A stretch of 64,000 bases of DNA from Desulfuromonadales bacterium (GTDB lineage: Bacteria > Desulfobacterota > Desulfuromonadia > Desulfuromonadales > Geopsychrobacteraceae): assembly GCA_019429255.1 (NCBI GenBank), contig JAHYIY010000001.1, positions 62,001-126,000 of the forward strand, written 5' to 3'. The first letter of the stretch is position 1; the number at the start of each line of letters is the position of its first letter. Position numbers and translations under genes: made by a program. This document shows positions 29,562 through 38,686 of this stretch, in pieces. The notes beneath the pieces are model-generated. The model was not told the DNA's origin. It worked only from the letters and a program-made list of their open reading frames with translations, and ran no database searches.

Positions 29562-31502
29562 ATGTCTACTCGCAACATCTATCTTAAAACTATGCCACCC
29601 GCCGATGCGGTTACTAAGGCCAAAGCTGTTCTTAATCGTGAGCGGCTTATCAAAAAGGAAATAATTCCGGTTTCCGAGGCTTCCGGTCGAGTGACCGCAG
29701 CTCCGGTCTACGCCCGCTATTCTGCTCCCAGTTTCCACGCAGCGGCAATGGACGGAATCGCCGTATGGGCAAAGAAAACTTACTTCGCCCGAGAGGGGTA
29801 TCCTGTCCGACTTGAGCCTGAAACCGATTTTTTCCCCGTCAACACTGGCGAGCCCATCCCCCCTGGAATGGATACCGTTATTAAAATTGAAGAGACGATC
29901 GGGACCTCCTCAGGTGCCATTTTCATTGAATCTCCACACTTTCCGTGGGCGCATGTGCGCCGTGTCGGTCAGGACATTGTGGCAAGCGAACTGTTGCTCA
30001 CGTGCAATCATCTTCTTTCCCCTTATGACATTGGTGCCCTTTTGGCCGCCGGTGTGTGGGAGATAGAGGTTTGGGAGCGGGTTAAGCTGGTGTTTATTCC
30101 AACTGGCAGCGAAGTACTTGACTTCGCCTTGCGCCCATCTCCCGGGCTGGGACAGATCGTAGAAAGCAATTCGCAAATATTTTGCGCATTAGCCCGTTCC
30201 TGGGGAGCTTTGCCCAACAACGTTTCACCAGTGCCCGACAATCCAGAGATGTTACGAGAAGCAGTTCAACAAGCCCTCACCTCTGACGCCCAGGTGGTTG
30301 TCGTAGGGGCAGGATCTTCGGCTGGAGAAACGGATTATACTGCCAGGGTTTTTGCTGAACTGGGTGAGGTACTTGTACGTGGACTTGCCATAAGTCCCGG
30401 AAAACCCACGCTGCTAGGCGTCGCAGCCGGCAAATTGCTGGTGGGAGCCCCTGGATATCCGGGCAGCGCCGTTGCTTGCTTTGAAGAGGTCCTGGCCCCT
30501 TTAGTCGCCTGGCTGGGACGTTCTATTTCTGTGGAACGCGAACGCCTGAATGTCAAGCTTACCCGCAACATCCCTTCCCCGCTGGGCACCGAAGAGATGG
30601 TGCGACTGGCCGTTGGGCGCATCGCTGGAGAAGCTCTGGCAGTTCCCTTGGGAAGAGGCTCCGGAATGATAACCAACCTCGCTAAAGCCCAGGCACTGCT
30701 GCGGGTGACGGCCGCAAGTGAAGGAGTTGACCAGGGAGATACAATGGAAGCGGAATTGCTGGTACCAAGGTCGGTTCTTGACCAGGTACTACTGCATGTG
30801 GGCAGCCATGACATCTTGCTCGACTTGCTGGCCAATGAACTCATGAGTCTCAACCAACCGGTTCGTTTGGTATCCAGCAATGTCGGCAGCCTTGCGGGAT
30901 TGGCAGCCATCCGGGATTGTTCAGCCATGTTTGCAGGGAGCCATCTCCTCGATCCGGGAACAGAAGACTTTAACTTCCCTGCTTTAGCGAAGTACCTCCC
31001 CGGCATCGATGTCTATGTGATCAACCTTGCCATTCGCCACCAGGGCCTGATCGTCCCTAAGGGCAATCCCAAGCGGTTGCAACAGATTGAGGATCTTGCG
31101 CGTGAGGAGGTTACCTTCATCAACCGCCAACGTGGTGCCGGCACCCGTATCCTGCTTGATTACCATCTACAGAAGGCTGGCATTGATCCCTCAAATATCC
31201 GTGGCTATCAGCACGAGGAATTTACTCACATGGCGGTGGCAGTGAATGTGCTGAGCGGCGCCGTAGACACAGGCCTCGGAATCAGTTCTGCTGCCCGTGC
31301 ATTAGATCTTGACTTTGTCCCCCTGGCTCGAGAGCGCTACGACATCGTCATTCCCCGCATTTTTCTGAATGATCCAAGAATACAGTCCCTGCTTTCGCTT
31401 CTCCAGCAATCGGAGCTGAAGTCTAAAATTGAATCGTTTGGAGGATATGAGACCACTTTGACCGGTCGGGAAATGGCTCCAGGGATGGGACTTGACGGCT
31501 AA
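29562..31502 (+). CDS. MoeA fused to a C-terminal PBP-like ligand-binding domain
   Basis: 646 residues. The first ~405 form a complete MoeA (FHAAAMDGIAVWAKK, FIPTGSEVLDFAL, VVVGAGSSAGETDYTA, AISPGKPTLLG). Residues ~415-635 form a periplasmic-binding-protein-like domain (PBP_like, TupA-related) with no signal peptide: VGSHDILLDLLA, NVGSLAGLAAI, RHQGLIVPKGNPKRLQQI and AVDTGLGISSAA. A PBP-like domain in the cytoplasm attached to the metal-insertion enzyme suggests it presents or senses the oxyanion. The same domain is on the next gene. Start is the ATG 29 bp after moeA; its ribosome binding site is weak. Confidence 0.9.
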   Translation: MSTRNIYLKTMPPADAVTKAKAVLNRERLIKKEIIPVSEASGRVTAAPVYARYSAPSFHAAAMDGIAVWAKKTYFAREGYPVRLEPETDFFPVNTGEPIPPGMDTVIKIEETIGTSSGAIFIESPHFPWAHVRRVGQDIVASELLLTCNHLLSPYDIGALLAAGVWEIEVWERVKLVFIPTGSEVLDFALRPSPGLGQIVESNSQIFCALARSWGALPNNVSPVPDNPEMLREAVQQALTSDAQVVVVGAGSSAGETDYTARVFAELGEVLVRGLAISPGKPTLLGVAAGKLLVGAPGYPGSAVACFEEVLAPLVAWLGRSISVERERLNVKLTRNIPSPLGTEEMVRLAVGRIAGEALAVPLGRGSGMITNLAKAQALLRVTAASEGVDQGDTMEAELLVPRSVLDQVLLHVGSHDILLDLLANELMSLNQPVRLVSSNVGSLAGLAAIRDCSAMFAGSHLLDPGTEDFNFPALAKYLPGIDVYVINLAIRHQGLIVPKGNPKRLQQIEDLAREEVTFINRQRGAGTRILLDYHLQKAGIDPSNIRGYQHEEFTHMAVAVNVLSGAVDTGLGISSAARALDLDFVPLARERYDIVIPRIFLNDPRIQSLLSLLQQSELKSKIESFGGYETTLTGREMAPGMGLDG

Positions 31503-31580
31503 ATTATTATTTTCTATCCTTGTCCCGCGCCGGCAGGTATTCAGGTTCCCATGCAACGGTTTAAACCAAGCGAGTAAATT

Positions 31581-32489
31581 ATGGAAAAACTTCTCTCAAC
31601 CAAAGACGTTGCAGAATTTCTGGGAGTCAACGAGAAGATGGTTTATACCCTGATCAACGAGAAGGGTCTGCCGGCGACGCGGATCACCGGAAAATGGTTA
31701 TTTCCAAAACATTTGGTCGAACAGTGGGTGGTGAACAAGACCCTTAACTACCCTCAACAAATGGAATCGGCTGTCCAGGTCCCTAACCTTTTGTTGGTCG
31801 CCGGCAGCAATGACATTTTGTTGGACCGGACACTGGCGCTCTTTCAACACGAATATCCGGAATACGTCGCCATGTTTGGCAACCTGGGCAGCCTTGGGGG
31901 ACTGCGGGCTCTACGTGCGGGACGTTGTCATCTTGCCGCCAGCCATTTGGCTGAGGAAAACGGGGAAGAATACAATTTTTCCTATGCGGCAAGTGAACTG
32001 GAAGAGTTGCCGGCAGTTGTCAACTTTTGCCGTCGCCAACAGGGACTCTTGGTCCCCAGGGGAAATCCCCGCAATGTTCAGGAGATCAGCGACATTGGCG
32101 CCAAGGAGCTGAGAATTGTCAACCGGCCCCTTGATGCCAGCACTCGATTGCTCCTTGATCGTGAGCTGAAAAAAGCAGGTCTCGACTGTCGCGACATCAA
32201 GGGATATGAGCGCGAGTTCAATAGCCATCTTGAAATCGGCCTGGAGGTCATGTCCGGGCGTGCGGACACCGGTCTGGGCATCAGCGCTGTAGCATGCTTG
32301 CTTGGACTCGACTTTTTACCTTTGCGCTGGGAGCGTTTCGATCTGCTGATACCCAAGGACGGCTTTTTCACCAAAGCAACGCAGTTGTTTCTGGACCTTC
32401 TTCACAGTAGCGCGTTCCACGATCTGATCCAGGGTCTGCCCGGATATGACCTGACCTTGAGCGGCAAGATGATTTATCCACGGGAGTAA
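31581..32489 (+). CDS. Helix-turn-helix regulator with PBP-like sensor domain
   Basis: 302 residues. The N-terminus (about 1-50; LLSTKDVAEFLGVNEKMVYTLINEKG, then GKWLFPKHLVEQWV) is an excisionase/MerR-type helix-turn-helix of the HTH_17 kind. Residues ~70-295 match the PBP-like domain of the upstream MoeA fusion almost motif for motif (GSNDILLDRTLA, NLGSLGGLRALRAG, RQQGLLVPRGNPRNVQEI, RADTGLGISAVA). It is probably a one-component sensor of tungstate, molybdate or a related ligand that controls this island; ligand and operator are inferred. It is convergent with rsmI, 21 bp apart. Confidence 0.88.
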   Translation: MEKLLSTKDVAEFLGVNEKMVYTLINEKGLPATRITGKWLFPKHLVEQWVVNKTLNYPQQMESAVQVPNLLLVAGSNDILLDRTLALFQHEYPEYVAMFGNLGSLGGLRALRAGRCHLAASHLAEENGEEYNFSYAASELEELPAVVNFCRRQQGLLVPRGNPRNVQEISDIGAKELRIVNRPLDASTRLLLDRELKKAGLDCRDIKGYEREFNSHLEIGLEVMSGRADTGLGISAVACLLGLDFLPLRWERFDLLIPKDGFFTKATQLFLDLLHSSAFHDLIQGLPGYDLTLSGKMIYPRE

Positions 32490-32510
32490 ACCAGCATCCT
32501 GCCTTATTGA

Positions 32511-33374
32511 TCAACCGGAACCCTCTTCGTCCCCCTCAACCTCCTTCTTCCGCAATGCCAGAGACTCCCGATAAACTTCGCTGCCGGCGACGCCATGATC
32601 ACGCGCAACCAACTTGACAATTTCTTTCCAATCAAGATCAGTGGTCTGGCGCAAATGGAGCAACTGCTCTGCTATTGTCATCGCCGGTGCCTGCCGGGGT
32701 GCCGCTGCCAGCATGATGACCAACTCCCCTTTCACGCTCTCCCGCTCGGAAAAGTCGGTGAGTGCTTCTTGTGCCGTACCGGCAAACAACTCTTCATGAC
32801 GCTTGGTCAATTCACGCGCAATGGCAACCCGACACTCACCGCCACAGATCTCAACAATATCGGACAAGGTTGCCAGCAAGCGGTGGGGAGCTTCGTACAT
32901 GACCTGGGTCGTTGATTCATCACTACAGCGTTGCAACACAGTACGTCTGGCCTGGGTCTTGGCCGGCAGAAACCCGAGAAAGCGAAACCCTTCCGTCGGC
33001 AGTCCGGCAATGGACAGTGCGGCGATCACGGCAGAGGAACCGGGTACGGCTACTACCGGAATTTCTTCATGATGACAACGCTGCACCAGTTCATAACCGG
33101 GGTCGGCAATACAGGGGGTACCGGCATCACTGATCAGGGCGATACTTTCACCCTCCTTAAGACGCGCCAGGAGCTGCTCAGCGCGCCCTTTTTCGTTGTG
33201 ATCGTGGTACGAAATCAGCCGTGTGGCAATACCGTAATGGCTCAGCAGTTTGCGGCTATGGCGGGTATCTTCGGCGGCGATCAAGACCACCTCCGCCAAA
33301 ATCCTGACGGCCCGATAGGTCATATCTTCAAGATTACCGATCGGCGTAGCCACAACATAGAGGGTTCCGCTCAC
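32511..33374 (-). CDS. rsmI: 16S rRNA (cytidine1402-2'-O)-methyltransferase
   Basis: 287-residue tetrapyrrole-methylase-fold enzyme that 2'-O-methylates C1402, the same nucleotide that RsmH (at 18504) modifies on the base. Signatures [38 protein letters not shown] and [19 protein letters not shown]. Its ATG overlaps the nadE stop by 4 bp. Confidence 0.96.
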   Translation of the reverse strand: MSGTLYVVATPIGNLEDMTYRAVRILAEVVLIAAEDTRHSRKLLSHYGIATRLISYHDHNEKGRAEQLLARLKEGESIALISDAGTPCIADPGYELVQRCHHEEIPVVAVPGSSAVIAALSIAGLPTEGFRFLGFLPAKTQARRTVLQRCSDESTTQVMYEAPHRLLATLSDIVEICGGECRVAIARELTKRHEELFAGTAQEALTDFSERESVKGELVIMLAAAPRQAPAMTIAEQLLHLRQTTDLDWKEIVKLVARDHGVAGSEVYRESLALRKKEVEGDEEGSG

Positions 33375-35338
33375 TGCAACCGCTCCAGCTGACTAAGCCA
33401 CAGGGTTGCCAGCGCATCACTTGGCATGCGCCAGTCACCACGCGGTGACAGCGCCACAGTGCCAACCTTGGGGCCATCGGGCAGACAGGAGCGTTTAAAC
33501 TGCTGACTGAAAAAACGCCGATAGAACTGCTTCAGCCAGCCGGTCAACTGCTCACGACTGTATTCGCTAGAAAAGACCTGTTCGGCCAGCATCAGCACCT
33601 TTTGCGGCGGGTAGCTCAGACGTACGACCTGGTAGAGGAAGAAATCATGCACCAGGTAGGGGCCAATCACCTGCTCCGTCAACTGATCGATTTCACCATC
33701 AGCAGTTGGCGGTAACAGCTCGGGGGAAATAGGGGTGGCACAGACGTCGCGCAACACGGCAGAAATATTACCGCTGAATTCCTCCTCGGCACACCATTGC
33801 ACCAGATAGCGCACCAGGGTCTTGGGCACACCGCTGTTGACTGCGTACATGGACATATGATCACCATTGTAGGTACACCAGCCCAGCGCCAGTTCAGACA
33901 GATCACCGGTGCCGATAACCAGGCCGGAAACCTGGTTGGCAATATCCATCAGAATCTGGGTGCGTTCGCGCGCCTGGCTATTTTCGTAGGTAACGTCATG
34001 AACTTCAGCATCGTGACCGATATCACGAAAATGCTGCTCAACCGCAGCGTGAATCGGAATCACCCGCAACGTCACCCCCAGCTCGGTAGCGAGTTGTTCG
34101 GCATTATTGCGGGTTCGGGTTGTGGTTCCAAACCCGGGCATGGTGATCGCTACAATCCCCTCGCGCGCCAGGCCGGCAAGATCATAGGACTTAACCATCA
34201 CCAGCAATGCCAGGGTCGAATCAAGACCACCGGACAGGCCGATAACAGTGGTGCGGGAACCAGTATGGCGCAAGCGTCTGACCAGCCCACTGGTCTGGAT
34301 CTGAAAAATCTCGCGACAGCGCTCCTTGCGCTCGGCAGCGTCAGGCGGAACGAAGGGCGTTCGTGTCAGCGGCCGCAACAGCTCGGAGATGGCACGCCGG
34401 GGCAATGGGAACGGAATCATCCGGGGCGGCGATGCCGGAACGCTGTCGGCAAAGGAACGGTTGCGTTGACGCTCGTTCTGCAGGCGGGCGATATCGATAT
34501 CGGCCACCGCCAGTTGACTTTCGAAGGAAAACCGCGCTGTCTCGGCAAAAACCTGGCCGTTTTCGGCAATCAGCGAATGTCCGGGGAAAACCAGATCGGT
34601 ACTCGACTCACCCGGTCCGGAGCCGGCGTAAACATAAGCGGCCAGGCAGCGGGCCGACTGCGAGGCCACCAGATTGCGACGATATTCATATTTTCCAAGG
34701 ATTTCCGGGCTTGCCGACAGATTGAGGAGCAAACTAGCGCCGGCCAGTGCCTGATAACCACTGGGGGGCTGTACGGCCCACAGATCTTCACAAAGTTCAA
34801 GGCCGACCAGGATCTGCGGGTCATCAGCCGCAGAAAAAAGCAGATCGGGACCAAAGGGAATTTCACTGCCCCCCAGGGTAACGGTTGAAAAGTTGGCATC
34901 CGCGGCCGAAGCGAACCAGCGCTGCTCATAAAATTCGCCGGTGTTGGGCAGATGCGTCTTGGGCACCAGCCCATGGATGAAGCCACCACTGATCAGCGCT
35001 GCACAGTTGAACAGCCGCCCCGAGACCGCCAGGGGAAGCCCAACCACAACCGCAATATCTGACGTTGCCGTCCATTTTTCCAGGGCAAAAAGCACCTCAA
35101 CCACGCGGCGCTGTAAAACCTCCTGAAAAAATAGATCACCACAGCTGTAACCGGTCAGACACAGCTCGGGAAACACCACCAGGGAGCAGGACTGTTCGAC
35201 GGCACGCTGGGCGAGGCAACAGATCTCTGCAAGATTTGCATCAGGGTCCGCCAGGTGCAATTCCGGCGTAGCCGCAGCGACCCGGACAAACCCATGGGAG
35301 CGTGGATCAATTGCCGTGGTGTTTATTTTATTGGTCAT
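33371..35338 (-). CDS. nadE: Glutamine-dependent NAD+ synthetase
   Basis: 655 residues. The N-terminal nitrilase-like glutaminase (about 1-275) has [10 protein letters not shown] (catalytic Glu), a lysine in [12 protein letters not shown], and [10 protein letters not shown] (nucleophile Cys). The C-terminal synthetase domain has the ATP loop [14 protein letters not shown]. It makes NAD+ from deamido-NAD+ with ammonia channelled from glutamine. AAGGAG is nine bases before the ATG. It is followed by rsmI with a 4-bp overlap. Confidence 0.96.
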   Translation of the reverse strand: MTNKINTTAIDPRSHGFVRVAAATPELHLADPDANLAEICCLAQRAVEQSCSLVVFPELCLTGYSCGDLFFQEVLQRRVVEVLFALEKWTATSDIAVVVGLPLAVSGRLFNCAALISGGFIHGLVPKTHLPNTGEFYEQRWFASAADANFSTVTLGGSEIPFGPDLLFSAADDPQILVGLELCEDLWAVQPPSGYQALAGASLLLNLSASPEILGKYEYRRNLVASQSARCLAAYVYAGSGPGESSTDLVFPGHSLIAENGQVFAETARFSFESQLAVADIDIARLQNERQRNRSFADSVPASPPRMIPFPLPRRAISELLRPLTRTPFVPPDAAERKERCREIFQIQTSGLVRRLRHTGSRTTVIGLSGGLDSTLALLVMVKSYDLAGLAREGIVAITMPGFGTTTRTRNNAEQLATELGVTLRVIPIHAAVEQHFRDIGHDAEVHDVTYENSQARERTQILMDIANQVSGLVIGTGDLSELALGWCTYNGDHMSMYAVNSGVPKTLVRYLVQWCAEEEFSGNISAVLRDVCATPISPELLPPTADGEIDQLTEQVIGPYLVHDFFLYQVVRLSYPPQKVLMLAEQVFSSEYSREQLTGWLKQFYRRFFSQQFKRSCLPDGPKVGTVALSPRGDWRMPSDALATLWLSQLERLQ

Positions 35339-35368
35339 TGATGGACACTCCTTAACGATAGAGAGCCT

Positions 35369-35740
35369 TCAGCCAGCCAGGGTAAAGGCATTCTGGATAT
35401 GATTGACTTCCGGCGCCTGCCCGGGAGGTGCCAGAATGGCAATCACATCGAAACGAGGGTGAAGGCGCGAAACTTCCGGTTTTTTCAGATACCACTGGGC
35501 ACTGCGAATAATTTGCCGCTGCTTTTTTATGCCGACAGCATCCTGCGGCAATCCGAACAGGGCACTGCGCCGGGTTTTTACTTCAACAAAGATCAAATCA
35601 TGGCGCTTTTTGGCAATGATATCAATTTCTCCCAGGGGACAGCGAAAATTACGTTCGATCAGAGTATAGCCCTGTTCGCGTAAATATGCAGCCGCGACCT
35701 CTTCGCCATAGGCTCCCAGAGCCAGGCGCCGCTCAGTCAC
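35369..35740 (-). CDS. YraN (UPF0102) nuclease-fold protein
   Basis: 123 residues from GTG 35740, which overlaps the rnhB stop by 8 bp and has AAGGAG seven bases upstream; the reading frame continues upstream inside rnhB but that is not plausible coding sequence. LALGAYGEEVAAAYLREQG, GEIDIIAKKRHDLIFVEVKTR is the PD-(D/E)XK-like core of the family. The function of YraN is not settled; it commonly neighbours rnhB, as here. Confidence 0.92.
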   Translation of the reverse strand: MTERRLALGAYGEEVAAAYLREQGYTLIERNFRCPLGEIDIIAKKRHDLIFVEVKTRRSALFGLPQDAVGIKKQRQIIRSAQWYLKKPEVSRLHPRFDVIAILAPPGQAPEVNHIQNAFTLAG

Positions 35741-36374
35741 GCAAATGCTCCTTGACCCCGGCGAAGGTTTTGCGATGAAGATAGGATGGCCCATGTTCAG
35801 CAATGGTTGCCCGATGTTGCAGCGTTCCGTATCCTTTGTGGGAGGCAAAACCGTAAGCGGGCAATTGGCGATCATAGCTGAGCATGATCCGGTCGCGTAT
35901 CACCTTGGCAACCACCGAGGCTGCGGCAATGGAAAGGGAACGACTGTCCCCCTGTTTGATACATTGCTGGGAAAGATTTAAAGGTACGGGTGAAATTCCG
36001 TCGATCAACAGGTGATCTGGAGAAAATGGCAAACGGCCAATGGCGCGGCTCATGGCCAGTAGAGTCGCCTGGAGGATATTCAGGCGATCAATTTCTGCGG
36101 TGGAAGCGACACCAATGCCGACAGCACGTGCCTGTTGGTAAATTTCCGGATAGAGGGATTGGCGCTGACGCTCACTGAGCTTTTTGGAATCGGTCAAACC
36201 AGACAGGGAAAAGTATTCGGGGAGGATAACCGCAGCGGCAACAACCGGACCAGCCAGAGGACCGCGGCCGGCCTCATCTACTCCGGCTATGGATTGAAAA
36301 CCGCGCTGCCGTGCCCGCTGCTCAAACTCCAGAGAGGTGAGCGCTGGAGAGTCGAACAAACTCAAAGGTGTCAT
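35733..36374 (-). CDS. rnhB: Ribonuclease HII
   Basis: Cleaves RNA in RNA-DNA hybrids, including single ribonucleotides in DNA. IAGVDEAGRGPLAGPVVAAAVIL holds the catalytic Asp-Glu pair, with LTDSKKLSERQRQ, LLIDG and SIAAASVVAKVIRDRIM completing the active site. ATG 36374 (MTPLSLFDSP) is preferred because AGGTGG is eight bases upstream, giving 213 residues; in-frame starts at 36392-36395 lie inside the T-tract of the rplS terminator. Confidence 0.93.
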   Translation of the reverse strand: MTPLSLFDSPALTSLEFEQRARQRGFQSIAGVDEAGRGPLAGPVVAAAVILPEYFSLSGLTDSKKLSERQRQSLYPEIYQQARAVGIGVASTAEIDRLNILQATLLAMSRAIGRLPFSPDHLLIDGISPVPLNLSQQCIKQGDSRSLSIAAASVVAKVIRDRIMLSYDRQLPAYGFASHKGYGTLQHRATIAEHGPSYLHRKTFAGVKEHLRD

Positions 36375-36393
36375 CCTGGTCGCCACCTTCATC

Positions 36394-36425
36394 AAAAAAA
36401 AGCCCCCAGATCAAACGCTGGAGGC
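36394..36425 (-). terminator. rplS operon terminator
   Basis: On the minus strand GCCTCCAG (36425-36418) pairs with CTGGGGGC (36409-36402), one G-U pair, followed by eight T (36401-36394). The T-tract ends 20 bp before the rnhB start, so rnhB depends on read-through or on a promoter within this short region. Confidence 0.75.
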
Positions 36426-36447
36426 TTATTAAACAGTTGAGCAGGAA

Positions 36448-36795
36448 TTAGGCGGTACGCTTTTCCACAATCCGGGCAGCCTTACCACGCAGGTTGCGCA
36501 GGTAATACAACTTGGCACGACGGACTTTACCGACGCGCACCAGTTCAACCCTTTCGATGCTGGGTGAATGCACCGGAAAGATCCTTTCGACGCCGACACT
36601 GCCGGACATTTTGCGTACCGTGTATGACGAGCCAAGGCCGCTGTTGACACGCTTGATGCAGACACCTTCATAAACCTGAATCCGCTGCTTGTCCCCTTCG
36701 GTGATTTTAACGTGAACCTTGAGGGTATCACCCGCCTTGAAGAGGGGGATATCCTTGCGAAGTTGTTCATTTTCTAATCTATCGATGATGTTCAT
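36448..36795 (-). CDS. rplS: 50S ribosomal protein L19
   Basis: 115 residues; [32 protein letters not shown] and [28 protein letters not shown] are diagnostic. L19 sits at the subunit interface. It is the last gene of the ffh-rpsP-rimM-trmD-rplS group but is separated from trmD by 203 bp that contain a miniature element. AGGAGG is upstream of the ATG. Confidence 0.98.
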   Translation of the reverse strand: MNIIDRLENEQLRKDIPLFKAGDTLKVHVKITEGDKQRIQVYEGVCIKRVNSGLGSSYTVRKMSGSVGVERIFPVHSPSIERVELVRVGKVRRAKLYYLRNLRGKAARIVEKRTA

Positions 36796-36848
36796 GCCTT
36801 ATCCTCCTGAAAAATGATTCTATTCTTGTCTTTCGACGTTATCTATTT

Positions 36849-36992
36849 GTAACTATTCAGCTCTATCCTTGCGCAGGGCCTTTGGATCCTGTGGCAAGGG
36901 TTTTTGTCGCCATGGACGGCGACAAAAAGCGGTCATGGATGACGAAAAGCGTCCCTTGACATAGAATTCCCGACCCGGTGCTGAACAGATAC
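36849..36992 (+). mobile_element. Miniature inverted-repeat element, copy B
   Basis: 144 bp from GTAACTATTCAGC to GCTGAACAGATAC, flanked by exact 8-bp direct repeats ATCTATTT (36841-36848 and 36993-37000). Same internal palindrome class as copy A (TTTGTCGCCATGG arm). It is inserted between trmD and rplS; the right duplication touches the trmD stop codon. Confidence 0.87.
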
Positions 36993-36998
36993 ATCTAT

Positions 36999-37760
36999 TT
37001 AATTATTACTCCGCTGAGTAAATAACCTGTCAGTCTCGCCACGCAATCCTTCAAGAATCCGGCGATCGTCAGCACTGAGGTCGGCCTTTTCCAGCAAATC
37101 GGGGCGGCGCTGCAGAGTACGCAATAACTGCTGTTCGCGGCGCCAGGCGTTGATGCGGCGGTGATCACCCGAAAGCAACACGTCCGGCACGGCAACATCA
37201 TTAAAAACCGGCGGCCTGGTATACTGGGGATACTCCAGCAAACCATCGGTAAAAGAATCGCTTGTCACGCTGTCTGCTGAGCCAAGGACTCCCGGCAGAT
37301 AACGGGCAATGGCATCAATCATCACCAGTGCCGGCAATTCACCACCGGTCAGGACAAAGTCGCCAATGGAAAATTCTTCATCCACCAGCGTCGCGCGAAC
37401 TCGCTCATCAAACCCGGCATAGCGGCCACAGAGAAAGATAAGCCCCTCTTCGGTGGACAAACGCCGGGCATGCTGTTGGTCAAAAGGGACGCCCTGAGGC
37501 GACATCAGCAACACCCTGGCAGCCGGGGTGCGGCGCTTCAATGCAGCGACGGCCCGCGCCAAGGGTTCGGGCTTGAGCACCATCCCATCGCCACCACCAT
37601 ATGGCGCATCATCGCAACTCAGATGCTTGCCCTCGGCCCAGTCACGCAGATTGTGGGTTTCAACCGCGATTAAGCCCTGCTTCACTGCACGCCCGAGAAT
37701 GCTTTCGCGCAGCGGCGAATCAAGCATTTCCGGAAACAGGGTAACAACATGGAAAATCAT
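36999..37760 (-). CDS. trmD: tRNA (guanine37-N1)-methyltransferase
   Basis: SPOUT-class methyltransferase acting on G37 of tRNAs. FHVVTLFPEMLDSPLRESI, LSCDDAPYGGGDGMVLKPEPL, FLCGRYAGFDERV and SIGDFVLTGGELPALVMIDA are the family motifs. 253 residues. Its ATG overlaps the rimM stop by 4 bp. Its stop lies next to the target duplication of element copy B; the reading frame itself is full length. Confidence 0.97.
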   Translation of the reverse strand: MIFHVVTLFPEMLDSPLRESILGRAVKQGLIAVETHNLRDWAEGKHLSCDDAPYGGGDGMVLKPEPLARAVAALKRRTPAARVLLMSPQGVPFDQQHARRLSTEEGLIFLCGRYAGFDERVRATLVDEEFSIGDFVLTGGELPALVMIDAIARYLPGVLGSADSVTSDSFTDGLLEYPQYTRPPVFNDVAVPDVLLSGDHRRINAWRREQQLLRTLQRRPDLLEKADLSADDRRILEGLRGETDRLFTQRSNN

Positions 37761-38320
37761 TCTCGTTCCGGCACCAGCCCGGCAGGCAAATCGACCTTGA
37801 CAACTCCCTGTTCCAGGTCAATCGCTAAAACAAACTCTTTAACAGCGGGAATCAGCACTTCACCATATACCCCCTCGACCACGTAGGTATCGTGGGCGGC
37901 GGTGGTGAATATTCTGACCAGACGGCCGAGATCACCATAATGTCGGTCTATCACCTGTAATCCCGACAATTCTTGCCAATAATATTCATCATCGTCGAGC
38001 TCAGGCAAGGCGGACTCCGGCACCTTCACCTTGCTGCCAACCAACGGCTCGGCCAGTTCGATACGATCAAAGCCTTTGAGCCGCATCAGCGCCACCCCCT
38101 TGTGGGGAATCTGGCGACTGACAGACGCCAATATAACCGCACCGTTCGGAGCTTCCAGAACAACCTCGGCAACTGTAAGCAGAACAAACAGATCACCTGA
38201 GTGCGCTCGGACTTTGATGTCGCCCCGCAGGCCATGGGTGCCGACAACATCAGCGACATGGAGCAAGTGATCATGATCTTTCTGCTGTTTGTCAGAGCCG
38301 AGCAAAGGCAATCCTGTCAT
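37757..38320 (-). CDS. rimM: Ribosome maturation factor RimM
   Basis: 187 residues. The N-terminal RimM domain (LLHVADVVGTHGLRGDIKVRAHSGD) is followed by a PRC-barrel (ELSGLQVIDRHYGDLGRLVRIF...EVLIPAVKEFVLAIDLEQGVVKVDLP). It assists 30S maturation through S19. It starts 24 bp after rpsP; the KH-domain gene often found between them is absent. Confidence 0.95.
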   Translation of the reverse strand: MTGLPLLGSDKQQKDHDHLLHVADVVGTHGLRGDIKVRAHSGDLFVLLTVAEVVLEAPNGAVILASVSRQIPHKGVALMRLKGFDRIELAEPLVGSKVKVPESALPELDDDEYYWQELSGLQVIDRHYGDLGRLVRIFTTAAHDTYVVEGVYGEVLIPAVKEFVLAIDLEQGVVKVDLPAGLVPERE

Positions 38321-38344
38321 CTGTACTGCCGAGCAAAGGAGGGC

Positions 38345-38614
38345 TTAAGCCGCCGGCGAGCCTTTGAATTTTGCCCAGACACCGGAAAGACGCAGTAATC
38401 TGCGTACCGTATCAGTAGGCTGGGCGCCCTTCTGCAGCCACTCCAGCGCGCGATCTTCTTTGAAATCAACCAAAGAAGCTTCCAGACGCGGGTTGTACTG
38501 CCCTAATGCTTCAATAAACCGGCCATCCCGTGGGAAACGCTCATCGGCTACAACTACCCGATAAACTGGTTTTTTCTTGGCGCCACCGCGGGCGAGCCTG
38601 ATTTTTACTGCCAT
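38345..38614 (-). CDS. rpsP: 30S ribosomal protein S16
   Basis: 89 residues: [34 protein letters not shown] is diagnostic. Placed between ffh and rimM as in many bacteria. AGGAGG lies upstream of the ATG. Confidence 0.98.
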   Translation of the reverse strand: MAVKIRLARGGAKKKPVYRVVVADERFPRDGRFIEALGQYNPRLEASLVDFKEDRALEWLQKGAQPTDTVRRLLRLSGVWAKFKGSPAA

Positions 38615-38686
38615 GCTGTCTGTCCTCCTGGTGTTTCACATAAATTATTGGGGTGTCCTGGATAAAAGATTACCCCGTCATACTGT

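Noticed and set aside
33797-34888. Long plus-strand ORF (363 codons) antisense to nadE
   Set aside because: nadE is a clear full-length family member on the other strand; the antisense frame is low in family-like pattern and is a codon-bias shadow.
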